Shown here: in pieces, positions 18,185 through 27,589 of the stretch
Layout: each line of letters begins with the position of its first letter
How positions within the stretch are numbered: the first letter of the stretch is position 1
DNA from: Eubacteriales bacterium OttesenSCG-928-K08
GTDB taxonomy: Bacteria; Bacillota; Clostridia; Christensenellales; CAG-138
Reading direction: 5' to 3'
DNA length: 64,000 nucleotides
Assembly: GCA_030266105.1 (NCBI GenBank)
Contig: JAJDHH010000007.1
Coordinates: forward strand, 1-64,000
The notes under the pieces: model-generated
What the model saw: only the letters and a program-made list of their open reading frames with translations
Told to the model about the DNA's origin: nothing
Databases searched by the model: none
Translations under genes and position numbers: made by a program

Positions 18185-19694
18185 CCAAATATATGGGCGT
18201 GCCGCCCCATGTTTCAACCTGTATCTTCTCAGCGCCAATTATGGCTGAACCATAACAGGGGGGATCCTGTTCCAGGCAAACATGTGTGTATCCATCGCTT
18301 GCAACGGCATCCTCATAAAGCCTGTGGAATGGCCCGACCTTATCAGGGGATTGGAACAGATAAGAGCCGCTGCCCGATACACTAAAGTTACACCTTGGCC
18401 CCTTGAGTATTACATTGCCGGTAAAGCGCAGCGTGCCGCTGTTGCGGTTGAAAATGACATTGCCGCCGGCTGAGCCGTTATCCTCCGCATGAATGTTTGC
18501 TGTTACATTTGCGCCGCCCTGAATAGTCAGCTTGCCGCCCTGCGTAACATAAATATTTCTCGCGTTGACAGTGCCGCCATCTATAATAAGGTGTGCGCCC
18601 GGATAAACCATAATCTGTGATGCCGGGCCTGAAAAAGATACGGTCTTTAGTGTTGTTGTGTTTCCCTGCACAAAAATGTTTGTATTATTCAGTTTTGAGC
18701 TGGTGATTGTGGTGGGCACGGCAGTTATAATATCGCTACTGTTAAATGTCACGTCACCATCGGATGTAAATGCCTTAAGCTGCCCTGCCGGGCACATAAA
18801 GGATATTCGTGTAAATGTTGGGCTATTGTTGCCAAACGCCGGGCTGTAAAGATCGCACGGATAACCGGAAAGGCCCTTAAATGTAATATACATATGCTTA
18901 TAATCCGGATCAATTCTGTGAATGTTAATCTTATTACGGTAGTTCCCCGAAGCATTTTGTATTGTCAGGTACACATCCTGATTTTCAAGGCCGCCCCTGA
19001 ATGTGATCTTCATTCTTTTGTAGCCGCCGGCAACATTGTTAGCCGCCCAGCTTATTGCGTTGTCGAAGGCATAGTTGGTCAATGTCGGATTTTTTGAGGG
19101 CGGAAGCTTATAGTTCATGTAACCTGCAATATCCGTGCCGCTGGTGTCCTTTGCGTCACCATCACTTATGACAGAGGGTGGCGTTGGAGGATCCTGCCAA
19201 TCCGGCAGAACGACCTGCTCCTCAGTCTCCGTGGTTTCAGAGCCATAGGGTATGACCGCCTGCAAGCTTGAGGTATGCTCTTTATAAACAGCATCCACCG
19301 TGATAACCAGGTGCTCATCATCATCGAGCTCCATTTTTAAAGTGGCCGTGCCCATATCCTCAGGCAAATCCAAAATATCCTTACTAAGCCCGCTGCTCCT
19401 CGTTTTTAGAAGATACAGCAAATAGGAGTTGGAGTCCCTATCCTCCGGCACTGCGATTTCATCGTTTGTTGATGTAAGGGTTGCGCCGCGCATAAATTCC
19501 GCAGTTGCGGTTAGTATGGATTGCGCGGTGTAGTAGGCCTGATGCTCCTCGGCCCTTGTAATGCCGCGGGTGTTCATGGATGTGCCAAGATACAAGCCTG
19601 AAGCAAGCAAGGCCCCAAGCACAATTGCAAACACCAATGCCCACAAAAGCGCAGAGCCACGCCTGGATGAAAGAATTAAACGCATCTTTTTCAT
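18162..19694 (-). CDS. PilX-like pilus protein with extended beta-solenoid-like C-terminal region
   Basis: MKKMRLILSSRRGSALLWALVFAIVLGALLASGLYLGTSMNTRGITRAEEHQAYYTAQS (PilX-like N-term); later GAHLIIDGGTVNARNIYVTQGGKLTIQGGANVTANIHAEDNGSAGGNVIFNRNSGTLRFTGNVIL repeats. Confidence 0.75.
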   Translation of the reverse strand: MKKMRLILSSRRGSALLWALVFAIVLGALLASGLYLGTSMNTRGITRAEEHQAYYTAQSILTATAEFMRGATLTSTNDEIAVPEDRDSNSYLLYLLKTRSSGLSKDILDLPEDMGTATLKMELDDDEHLVITVDAVYKEHTSSLQAVIPYGSETTETEEQVVLPDWQDPPTPPSVISDGDAKDTSGTDIAGYMNYKLPPSKNPTLTNYAFDNAISWAANNVAGGYKRMKITFRGGLENQDVYLTIQNASGNYRNKINIHRIDPDYKHMYITFKGLSGYPCDLYSPAFGNNSPTFTRISFMCPAGQLKAFTSDGDVTFNSSDIITAVPTTITSSKLNNTNIFVQGNTTTLKTVSFSGPASQIMVYPGAHLIIDGGTVNARNIYVTQGGKLTIQGGANVTANIHAEDNGSAGGNVIFNRNSGTLRFTGNVILKGPRCNFSVSGSGSYLFQSPDKVGPFHRLYEDAVASDGYTHVCLEQDPPCYGSAIIGAEKIQVETWGGTPIYLDGEKNAA

Positions 19695-19875
19695 TAAAAC
19701 TACCTCGAGTCCAGTTAAAACAGGGGTTTTGCCCCCCAATCGCATATGCGGTGCGCAAAGCGCCGCCGGACAAATCAGTTATGCAAAAGCATTTTCGCAC
19801 AACTAATATATAAACCGGCGGCGGCGCGTTCAATCATCCGCGCCCGCCCTAAACCTGCATGGGCGGGGTAAAGGC

Positions 19876-20586
19876 TTAAATCCCCTTATGGAAAGAGCTC
19901 TCGTCAAACACATATACCTCCAGTGTCATATCTATGGTGGCGTAACGTGCGGTGGTGTCGCTAAGCAGCGTTGTGTCAAGCTCGCCTTCTTCATTTTCCA
20001 GCAGCTCAGGCGCAATCATGCTTGTGAGGTTAGCAAAGCTTAAGTTCTGCGAATAGTTATAATCAACAATCGCAACCCCGGGCGTGCCGTGCACGGTGTT
20101 TATCAGCGTAGCAAACGCGTTCCAGTCCCCATAGCAGTTGAGGCTCACGGTGTAAAACCTGAACATATCGCTCGTTTGGCTGTTTTTTTGCCGGGATGGC
20201 AACTTATCATAATCCTGTATGGCGCCATCGTCCTTACGCCTTATCGGCGAAATGTCAACCGAGACGGATGTTGGGTATAGCTGGCAGTTTATTAACATAT
20301 CCGTCATTTTACGCTCAAGCTCTTCAGAGCGCATAACGGGCAGAAGCTCGCGCTGCGCTGTCGAAATTATATCGAGGTTGCGCTCGTGCACTTCTTCGAA
20401 GCTTTTTGCGCGGCTAATGGTAAGGTTCATGTTGTTAAGCTCCGTGTGCTTATCATCGAGCAGCGCCCGCTGATCGGCAATATTTCGAAGCGCGGGTGTC
20501 AGCAGCAGGAAGTATGCTACCACAACAAACGCAACAACGCCCAATATTACTAACAATACTTTTTCGCGTTTTGTAAGACTATTCAA
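19876..20586 (-). CDS. pilO: Type IV pilus inner-membrane protein PilO
   Basis: LNSLTKREKVLLVILGVVAFVVVAYFLLLTPALRNIADQ, coiled coil, position after PilN; TTG start overlapping the pilN stop inferred (ORF track start 20667). Confidence 0.75.
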   Translation of the reverse strand: MNSLTKREKVLLVILGVVAFVVVAYFLLLTPALRNIADQRALLDDKHTELNNMNLTISRAKSFEEVHERNLDIISTAQRELLPVMRSEELERKMTDMLINCQLYPTSVSVDISPIRRKDDGAIQDYDKLPSRQKNSQTSDMFRFYTVSLNCYGDWNAFATLINTVHGTPGVAIVDYNYSQNLSFANLTSMIAPELLENEEGELDTTLLSDTTARYATIDMTLEVYVFDESSFHKGI

Positions 20587-21205
20587 CGCCGGGCACCTCC
20601 GTTTCAACGATTTCCTCTTCAGCCTCAGTTTCAACCAGCGGAGCTTTAAGCATGCAGTTAACTTCAAAACGATAATTATCGCTGGAGGCCTGCGTGTATC
20701 CCGAATAAATCACATCGTTAAATATACCCGTGCTATTAAGCAATGTTACAAACGTGGATACATCGGTTGCGTTTTTCCCCTCGAGCTGGATTACCAAAAC
20801 CTGATCGTTAAGCGAGAAATTCAGGTTTGAAAAGCTCAGGTTGGCCCCGCAAAGGCTAATGATCTTTTCATAGTCATCCGTGGTGACGACAGCTACGCCC
20901 TCCATCGCTTTGTTCAGGTTGATTATGCTGTTTGCCATAGCCGAGGTGGGTTCCATAATCTCAAGGTTGGCAAGCGCCTGATCATGCGATGGCTTCACGC
21001 TTGAAATCTGCGCATCCACCTGCGCCATCTCCGCGTTAATGTCGGAAATTGTTTTGAAGTAAAACGCAACTGCGGCGCCCATAACAAGCAGCACGCATAC
21101 GCCTGCAATCAGCAGCGTGCGTTTGCCGCGCTGCTTTTTTGTTGGCTCCTTCTTATAAAGAAGGGGCAAAAAATCGATATCTTTGTATTCAAGCTTATTG
21201 GCCAT
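20579..21205 (-). CDS. pilN: Type IV pilus assembly protein PilN
   Basis: Small bitopic protein with KRTLLIAGVCVLLVMGAAVAFYFKTISDINAEMAQVDAQI between PilM and PilO. Confidence 0.78.
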   Translation of the reverse strand: MANKLEYKDIDFLPLLYKKEPTKKQRGKRTLLIAGVCVLLVMGAAVAFYFKTISDINAEMAQVDAQISSVKPSHDQALANLEIMEPTSAMANSIINLNKAMEGVAVVTTDDYEKIISLCGANLSFSNLNFSLNDQVLVIQLEGKNATDVSTFVTLLNSTGIFNDVIYSGYTQASSDNYRFEVNCMLKAPLVETEAEEEIVETEVPGVE

Positions 21206-21214
21206 TGTTTCCCC

Positions 21215-22120
21215 TCACTTTTTCATCAGAAGATTGCCGACGCAATACTGGTATTTCCCCAGTTGGAATTCATTCGCCGCATCCGAAGGCAGCGCAATCG
21301 CTTTATCAAACGGGAAGGGCGCGACTGCGATTTTAAAGCCTGCGAGCGTGTCGCGTATACGCGCCACACCTGCATTTGTCAAACCATCCGCATACACGAC
21401 GCTCACATCGTTGTTGCTCTTTTGGCCCTTGTTAAACTGGATCATGGATGAGATATGATCGTCAAACTCATCATACCAGCCTATGCTTCCAAATGTGTTC
21501 AGCAGCCTGTAACGGTTGGCAAGCATGTAATTGCCCTTATCATAAAGTGTGAGCACAAGGCTGTTTCCATCCACCTGCGTTAGTATAAATGTTTGGTCCT
21601 TAAAAGCCGGCAAAAACTGTGCAAGCTTTATCTGGCAGCTTGCCCCAAGGCGAATGTTGCTCACATTTAACCCTGCCGCCTTAAAAACACGCACGTAACT
21701 TTCCAAAAGCGGCTTGCCTGCGGCAACGGCCAGAATGCTGCCGCCGCCATCGTTTAGCTTAGGCTGCAGCACCGCAAAATCGTAAACATGCTCCACGGCA
21801 TCATCCAGATAGATTGAAAGCTCGCGCTGAACATGCTTTAGCACCTCTTTGTTGGAAAGCAGCGGAACTGCAAGTGTGCGCATCATAATATTGCTGCTGT
21901 CCACCACCAGAGAGACTGTCTTTTTTGCGGGCAACACTTTATTTGCCACCATATGCTTGAGCGCCTGAAGGAAGTTTTCCTCATCGATTATCATGCCGTT
22001 GATGATTGCCCCTTCCGGCACAGGTGCGCTTACGTAGCTGTTGATTGTTAGCTTTTTGCCGGAAACGCTTCCCTCCACTATGTGGATGTGCGTTGCCGAA
22101 CAATGAACGGAAATCGCCAT
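21215..22120 (-). CDS. pilM: Type IV pilus assembly protein PilM (actin-like ATPase fold)
   Basis: MAISVHCSATHIHIVEGSVSGKKLTINSYVSAPVPEGAI; locus position. Confidence 0.82.
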   Translation of the reverse strand: MAISVHCSATHIHIVEGSVSGKKLTINSYVSAPVPEGAIINGMIIDEENFLQALKHMVANKVLPAKKTVSLVVDSSNIMMRTLAVPLLSNKEVLKHVQRELSIYLDDAVEHVYDFAVLQPKLNDGGGSILAVAAGKPLLESYVRVFKAAGLNVSNIRLGASCQIKLAQFLPAFKDQTFILTQVDGNSLVLTLYDKGNYMLANRYRLLNTFGSIGWYDEFDDHISSMIQFNKGQKSNNDVSVVYADGLTNAGVARIRDTLAGFKIAVAPFPFDKAIALPSDAANEFQLGKYQYCVGNLLMKK

Positions 22121-22201
22121 AGAGCCTCCTTTTGCCAAAATGCTTCATTTTAGCATCGTCATGAAATAGTACGCCGCCTTATAAGGTATTGCGCGGTTTA
22201 T

Positions 22202-23389
22202 TTATCGGATCATGGATGTCATGTTCATAAGCGGCAGCATAACCGCAACAAGCACACAACCCACAATTAACGCCATTACGACTATGAGCACAGGCTCAAG
22301 CATTGTCACCAGCCGCTGAGAAGCGGCGGCCGACTCATAATCGAACGAGTCGGATGTGGAGTTAAGCATTGTTTCAAGCTTGCCGCTCTCCTCACCGATT
22401 ACGATTGTGGAAACGAGCTTTGTGTCAAAACCATCGATTTCACCAATCGCCTGCGAAAGGCTGCGCCCGTTTGAAAGCGCAACGATCGCATCCTCAAACT
22501 GGGATGAAATGTAGGCGTTGCCCACGGTCCCCTTTGAAATGTGCAGCGATTGTATCATCGGTATGCCGCTTGCATAAAGCGAGCTTAGCGTTCTTGCAAA
22601 GCGCGATGTGTAAATGATTTTTAACAGCTTGCCGATCACCGGCATTTTAAGCTTCATTTTATCAAACCAAAGTCGCACGGGCTTTTGGGCCAGCGCAAGC
22701 TGAATGGTGAGTATTGCGAGCAGCACCACCACAAGAATCACATACCAGCGGTTGATTATTAAATCCGAAAGATTTATAAGCGCCTGCGTGATCCACGGGA
22801 GCTCCATTCCCTCAAACACGGTAAAAAATTGGGGCAGCACAAACGCAAACAGCACAATTATAACAATAAGCACGAGGCCGCCCAGAATTTTGGGGTATAG
22901 CGATGCGCTCTTGATCTGCCGCTGCTGCTTATGCTCTTTTTCATAGTGAATTGCCATACGCATGGAGGTTGTATCAAGGCTGCCGCTGCTTTCTGCCGCG
23001 CGGAACATGTTGATCATCAGCTCTGGAAAAGCAGCGCCCTGCGCAACCATTGCCTCCGACAAGGACGAGCCCTGCTGGAGTGTGCGCAAAAGTTCGTTAT
23101 AAACCCTGAGCACATGGGGCTTAGCGTCCCTTTGGGACATTATGATGATCGCACGGATAAGCGGCACACCCGCAGACAGCAGAGCTGAAAGCTGGCGCGA
23201 AAAATCGGCCACCTCGGGCAGCTTGAGCTTTGTTCTTGTGCGCTGCTCATCCTCAACCTCTTCGTGATCGAGCAGCACAAGCTCGCGCGCTTTAAGCCTT
23301 TGCGCGAGCGTTGCTTCATCCGCCGCGCTCTCCTTGCCACGCACCTTGCGCCCGCGCATGGTTGCGGCAGTGTATTTGTATAAGGGCAT
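22202..23389 (-). CDS. pilC: Type II secretion system F family protein / PilC
   Basis: MPLYKYTAATMRGRKVRGKESAADEATLAQRLKARELVLLD; FSRQLSALLSAGVPLIRAI; GEESGKLETML. Confidence 0.93.
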   Translation of the reverse strand: MPLYKYTAATMRGRKVRGKESAADEATLAQRLKARELVLLDHEEVEDEQRTRTKLKLPEVADFSRQLSALLSAGVPLIRAIIIMSQRDAKPHVLRVYNELLRTLQQGSSLSEAMVAQGAAFPELMINMFRAAESSGSLDTTSMRMAIHYEKEHKQQRQIKSASLYPKILGGLVLIVIIVLFAFVLPQFFTVFEGMELPWITQALINLSDLIINRWYVILVVVLLAILTIQLALAQKPVRLWFDKMKLKMPVIGKLLKIIYTSRFARTLSSLYASGIPMIQSLHISKGTVGNAYISSQFEDAIVALSNGRSLSQAIGEIDGFDTKLVSTIVIGEESGKLETMLNSTSDSFDYESAAASQRLVTMLEPVLIVVMALIVGCVLVAVMLPLMNMTSMIR

Positions 23390-23511
23390 TGTTACCTCCC
23401 GGGAACATTTGCTTGCGCTATTTCCCTAGTTTAATTTATCAGTTTTCCGGCCTTATTTCAAGCCTGTGCGTACATTTGTGCAATATAATAGGCTTACTTG
23501 TTTTTTGCCGC

Positions 23512-24270
23512 TCAAAAAAAGGAAATATACCAACCAATAATTTCCGATCCAAACAGCAGCGCAGTGAATATGCCTACGCAAAGGTATGGGCCAAATGCAA
23601 TTTGTGTTTTGCGCCCGGCCTTTTTTGCAGCGAGCATAATCACTGCCACAAGCCCGCCCAAAACAATGCCAATTAGCGCCGCAAGCAGCGTATTTTGCCA
23701 GCCCAGCAAAAAGCCCGCCGCCGCCATGAGCTTAATGTCGCCCCCGCCAAAGGCGCCAAGCGTCATCGCAAGAATTAAAAACGGCACGCTCACGCAAAAC
23801 ACGCCGATTATTCGCGACAGCAGCTTAACCTCCGGCCCAACCCAAATGGAAACTATGCCGAGCACCGCAAGCGCAATATGAGTAGAATCCGGAATTTCCT
23901 GCACATCAAAATCCGCAAGCGCCACAACAGCCAGCACGCCCGCCACCGCAAAGTAGAACAAAAACAGCGGCAGGCCAAACCTTGCGAACAATAACGCGGC
24001 GATCACGCCGCCCGCAGCTTCGGTCAGCACATAGCGCGGCGAAAAGCGCGCCCCGCAATAGCGGCAGCGGCCCTTGAGCGAAAGATAGCTTAAAATCGGA
24101 ATCAAATCAACAGCATGGAGCTGGTGGGAGCAGCTTGTGCAATTTGAGCGGCCCTTAAACGGCGACAGGCCCCGGGGCAAGCGATACGCCACCACGTTAA
24201 GGAAGCTGAAAATTACACAGCCGAAGGAAAAAATCAATAAATACAATATGGCGTAGGCAATGTATAACAT
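23512..24270 (-). CDS. pilD: Prepilin peptidase (A24 family)
   Basis: FLNVVAYRLPRG; CxxC pairs CTSC/CRYC; GAFGGGDIKLMAAAGFLLG active-site motif. Confidence 0.93.
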   Translation of the reverse strand: MLYIAYAILYLLIFSFGCVIFSFLNVVAYRLPRGLSPFKGRSNCTSCSHQLHAVDLIPILSYLSLKGRCRYCGARFSPRYVLTEAAGGVIAALLFARFGLPLFLFYFAVAGVLAVVALADFDVQEIPDSTHIALAVLGIVSIWVGPEVKLLSRIIGVFCVSVPFLILAMTLGAFGGGDIKLMAAAGFLLGWQNTLLAALIGIVLGGLVAVIMLAAKKAGRKTQIAFGPYLCVGIFTALLFGSEIIGWYISFF

Positions 24271-24416
24271 CTGGCTCTCCTTAGCGTTAGTTTGTGCCGA
24301 TTTTTACAATTTAACTAATTATATCACTTTTTATACATAACCGCTCAGTTGCCCTTGAAACAGGAAATCCCGTAAAAAGAGTTTTTTCAATTTCGCCGGG
24401 CAATTTCTTGAAAAAA

Positions 24417-24444
24417 GCCGCCCCCGCGTTTTTCGCGGGGGCGG
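24417..24444 (-). terminator. Intrinsic terminator of pilA
   Basis: GCCGCCCCCGCG-loop-CGCGGGGGCGGC followed by TTTTTTC on minus strand. Confidence 0.8.
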
Positions 24445-24468
24445 CAGTGTTAGTTATGTTTTGTTAGA

Positions 24469-24930
24469 TTACGGGCCCTTTGTTCCTGTTACTTCGAAGG
24501 CACCGTCTTTGAGTGTAACGATCAAACCGGAAGAAGAAGCGTATACGAACTCAACAACCTTGCTGTTTTCCAGCTCGATACTTTCGATCGTGCCCTTGCC
24601 GGATGCCCAAGTGCTAGCATAGAAGTCATTACCGTTGGAAACCAGCGCATTCAGCTTTGTGTAGCCATCAGCTTTGAGTGTTACAGCGCCATCTGAAGCG
24701 CTTAGATAATCCTTGGTGGGGTTTGCAAAGTGCAGGCTGGCCACTGTTTGCAGGCCGGCGTAGGCTGTGCGCGCTTCGGCCATGGCGGCGGTGTCGTTGG
24801 CTTCCTTGATGTAGCCGGTCAAAGAGGGGAGGAGCACTGCGGTCAGGATCGCGATGATAACGATTACGACGATGACCTCAACCAGGGTAAAACCTTTTTT
24901 GTTCTTGAGTTTCTTGAGCATGTTGTTCAT
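24469..24930 (-). CDS. pilA: Type IV major pilin
   Basis: MNNMLKKLKNKKGFTLVEVIVVIVIIAILTAVLLPSLTGYIKEANDTAAMAEARTAY; AAGGAG ribosome-binding site; own terminator. Confidence 0.9.
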   Translation of the reverse strand: MNNMLKKLKNKKGFTLVEVIVVIVIIAILTAVLLPSLTGYIKEANDTAAMAEARTAYAGLQTVASLHFANPTKDYLSASDGAVTLKADGYTKLNALVSNGNDFYASTWASGKGTIESIELENSKVVEFVYASSSGLIVTLKDGAFEVTGTKGP

Positions 24931-25131
24931 TGTAGCATCTCCTTAATTAATTTAAAATTTTTTGTTTTTTACATCCTTTGGGGCTCTCCCCCGCCGGGTG
25001 CAGTTTGCTTTGAAGCTCTCATGGTCTATTTATAAACTGCAATATCGGGTTGAAACATTTTAAACTAAGAAAATTTGATTTTTTTTAAGATCATATTTTT
25101 TGTTGTTTAATTTTGCCCTTTCCACTACACT

Positions 25132-25668
25132 ATGTATATGATAATTATAGCACCATTTGAGGGAAAAATCGCCCATTTACAGGAGCTTTTGAGCGCCAGG
25201 GAGCTTCGCGCCTCCAGGCGCAAAGCGCTTGCAAAGCATTATAACGCATGTGTAATTTGTGTGCAGGTTAACATGCCCGGCGCTATAAAACAAAATTTAG
25301 CAAGTGAGGAAATATTTCAAAAAGCCCAACAAACACTGGAAGAAACGCTTGCTATGGGCGGCTATGCCGTGCTATTTGAGCAGGCACACATGCTTATAAC
25401 AGGGCCGGAGGGGTTTTGGGTGGTAAATGCGCCCGCAGCTACCATTAAAAGAGATTGTTGTAAGATCGAGCAGGCACATAAGCTCGGCCGCCTTTTCGAT
25501 TTGGATGTTACGGATGCCGCTGGCCATGCGATCAGCCGCATTGAGCTTGGGCTTGAGCCGCGGCGCTGCATCGTGTGCGGCGGCCCCGCCGCCGATTGCG
25601 TGAGCAGGCGGCTGCACACGCTGGCCGATGTGCAAGCCGCCATATTGTCGATATTGGAGGAAATCTGA
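25132..25668 (+). CDS. citX: Citrate lyase holo-ACP synthase (CitX)
   Basis: LLSARELRASRRKALAKHYNACVICVQVNMPGAIKQ; GRLFDLDVTDAAGHAISRIELGLEPRRCIVCGGPAADCVSRR. Confidence 0.88.
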   Translation: MYMIIIAPFEGKIAHLQELLSARELRASRRKALAKHYNACVICVQVNMPGAIKQNLASEEIFQKAQQTLEETLAMGGYAVLFEQAHMLITGPEGFWVVNAPAATIKRDCCKIEQAHKLGRLFDLDVTDAAGHAISRIELGLEPRRCIVCGGPAADCVSRRLHTLADVQAAILSILEEI

Positions 25669-26646
25669 ATGGAGATGCGCCAGCTGTATTTAGAATATGA
25701 TAAAAAGGAGCTTAATGTGCTAGTCCATGCGGCGGGCATTCGCCTTGAGCCCGGGCTTGAATATTGCTGCGGCATTTATGAGGGCGAGCGGCTCATTGCC
25801 TGCGGCGGTTATGAAAACGCAACAATAAAGTGCCTTGCCGTGCTGCCGCATTTGCAGGGCGAGGGCTTGATGAGCAAGCTCATAAGCCACCTTTATTCAA
25901 CGCTAAGAAAAGAAGGAAAAGAAGAAATATTTATTTTTTCAAAGCCGAAAAACGCAAAGCTTTTTCGCTCGCTTGGTTTTGTTGAGCTTGCCCGTGTGGA
26001 AATGGCAGCGCTTTTTACAAGCCGCGCAAGCGGTTTGCAAACCTACCTTCGCGGCATAAAACCGCCCGCAACCGCCCCTGTGGGCGCAATTGTGATGAAC
26101 GCAAACCCGTTTACGCTGGGGCACCGCTACCTCGTAAGCGAGGCGGCAAGTCAATGCGCCACATTGCTGATTTTTGTGCTTGAGGAAAATAAGAGCGCCT
26201 ATTCTTTTGAAACCCGGCTTCGGCTTGTTCGCGAGGGTGTTAATGATATTCAAAACGCATTTGTTTACGGCGGCGGGCCATACATGATTTCGCGGGATAC
26301 ATTCCCGAGCTATTTTTTGAAGGACCCATCAGGTGCCGCACAAACCTACGCGCAATTGGATGCGGCGCTTTTTGCAAAACGCATCGCACCTAAGCTTAAC
26401 ATCACAAAACGATTTGTGGGCAGCGAGCCGCTTGATCCGCTCACCAGCCTATATAATGAAACGCTTAAAGAAATTTTGCCTAAAGTCGGCATCGAGGTGA
26501 ATGAAATTCCGCGGCTTGAGCTTGATGGCGGGCCGGTTTCGGCATCGCGCGTGCGCACACTTGTGGATGAGGGAAAATTGGCTCAAACGCGCCCGCTTTT
26601 GCCCGCAACAACATTTGCCTACCTTGAGGCGCAAAAAAATGATTAA
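25669..26646 (+). CDS. citC: [Citrate (pro-3S)-lyase] ligase (CitC)
   Basis: GNAT-like N-term plus nucleotidyltransferase VGAIVMNANPFTLGHRYLVSEAA; PVSASRVRTLVDEG. Confidence 0.92.
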   Translation: MEMRQLYLEYDKKELNVLVHAAGIRLEPGLEYCCGIYEGERLIACGGYENATIKCLAVLPHLQGEGLMSKLISHLYSTLRKEGKEEIFIFSKPKNAKLFRSLGFVELARVEMAALFTSRASGLQTYLRGIKPPATAPVGAIVMNANPFTLGHRYLVSEAASQCATLLIFVLEENKSAYSFETRLRLVREGVNDIQNAFVYGGGPYMISRDTFPSYFLKDPSGAAQTYAQLDAALFAKRIAPKLNITKRFVGSEPLDPLTSLYNETLKEILPKVGIEVNEIPRLELDGGPVSASRVRTLVDEGKLAQTRPLLPATTFAYLEAQKND

Positions 26647-27496
26647 AAATGAGCTTAACAGAATAGCCGGGCTTTGTTTTGAGGCGCTGATCGCCGAGGT
26701 AAACGCCACGCCAAAGCCGGGCCTTGTGGATAGGAACAACAATGGCGCGCATGCGGATATGAACCTGGCGCTTTTTCACAAAAGCGCAAATTCGCTGCAA
26801 ACATATTTTGTGTCGGTTGTGGAATGCGGTTTTGATGGTGCCAACCTTCCGCCGGAGCAGGCGCTTTTGGCGCTTCGCCCCATTGGCATTGAGGCCGAGC
26901 GCACAATGCTTGATGCAACCGGCGGGGTAAACACGCATAAGGGCGCAATTTTTAGCCTTGGGCTGCTGGCGGCATCTGCGGGCAGGCTAATGGCTTGCGG
27001 CATGCCGCTTGACCCCGCCAGGGTTGCCACGGCTGCTGCGCTTTATGTCCGCGGGATATGCTCGCGCGAGCTTAAGAGCATGCAAAAAGCCAACACTAAG
27101 GGTGAGCAAGCTTTTGTAATGTATGGCCAACTGGGTGCGCGCGGCGAGGCCGAGGCGGGTTTTCCCGCTGTTATTAACGTGGCGCTGCCAAATTACCACA
27201 ACGCGCTTTTGCTGGGCGCTAACGATAACGACGCGCTGGCGCACTCGCTTTTGTGCCTGATTGCCCACATGCTCGACACAAATGTGATTACCCGGCTTAA
27301 CATGGAGGCGGGCTTACATGCGCAAAACGAGGCGCAAAAATTTCTCGACAATCGTTACATCATAGGCTCGGAAAAATGGCGCAAGGCGCTTGCGCTTATG
27401 GATCAAGATTTTATATCGCGCAACATAAGCCCGGGCGGCTGCGCGGACCTTGTGGCATGCGCATGGTTATTGTTTAGGCTAAGTAAAGATTTTTAG
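26639..27496 (+). CDS. citG: Triphosphoribosyl-dephospho-CoA synthase (CitG)
   Basis: EVNATPKPGLVDRNNNGAHADMNLALFHKSANSL; ATGGVNTHKGAIFSLGLL; start at 26639 overlapping the citC stop. Confidence 0.9.
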   Translation: MIKNELNRIAGLCFEALIAEVNATPKPGLVDRNNNGAHADMNLALFHKSANSLQTYFVSVVECGFDGANLPPEQALLALRPIGIEAERTMLDATGGVNTHKGAIFSLGLLAASAGRLMACGMPLDPARVATAAALYVRGICSRELKSMQKANTKGEQAFVMYGQLGARGEAEAGFPAVINVALPNYHNALLLGANDNDALAHSLLCLIAHMLDTNVITRLNMEAGLHAQNEAQKFLDNRYIIGSEKWRKALALMDQDFISRNISPGGCADLVACAWLLFRLSKDF

Positions 27497-27589
27497 CGCA
27501 AAGTCGCAGTTATGCACAAAATATGCACAAACAATGCACAAAAACGGTGAAGCGCTTGCGCTTAACTATAGGAAGGTTAAAATGTTGTC

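Noticed and set aside
24931-25131. Cyclic di-GMP-I (GEMM) riboswitch upstream of pilA
   Set aside because: I could not find the GGACGCAAAGC-type core or the expected two-helix arrangement; left as an unclassified leader.
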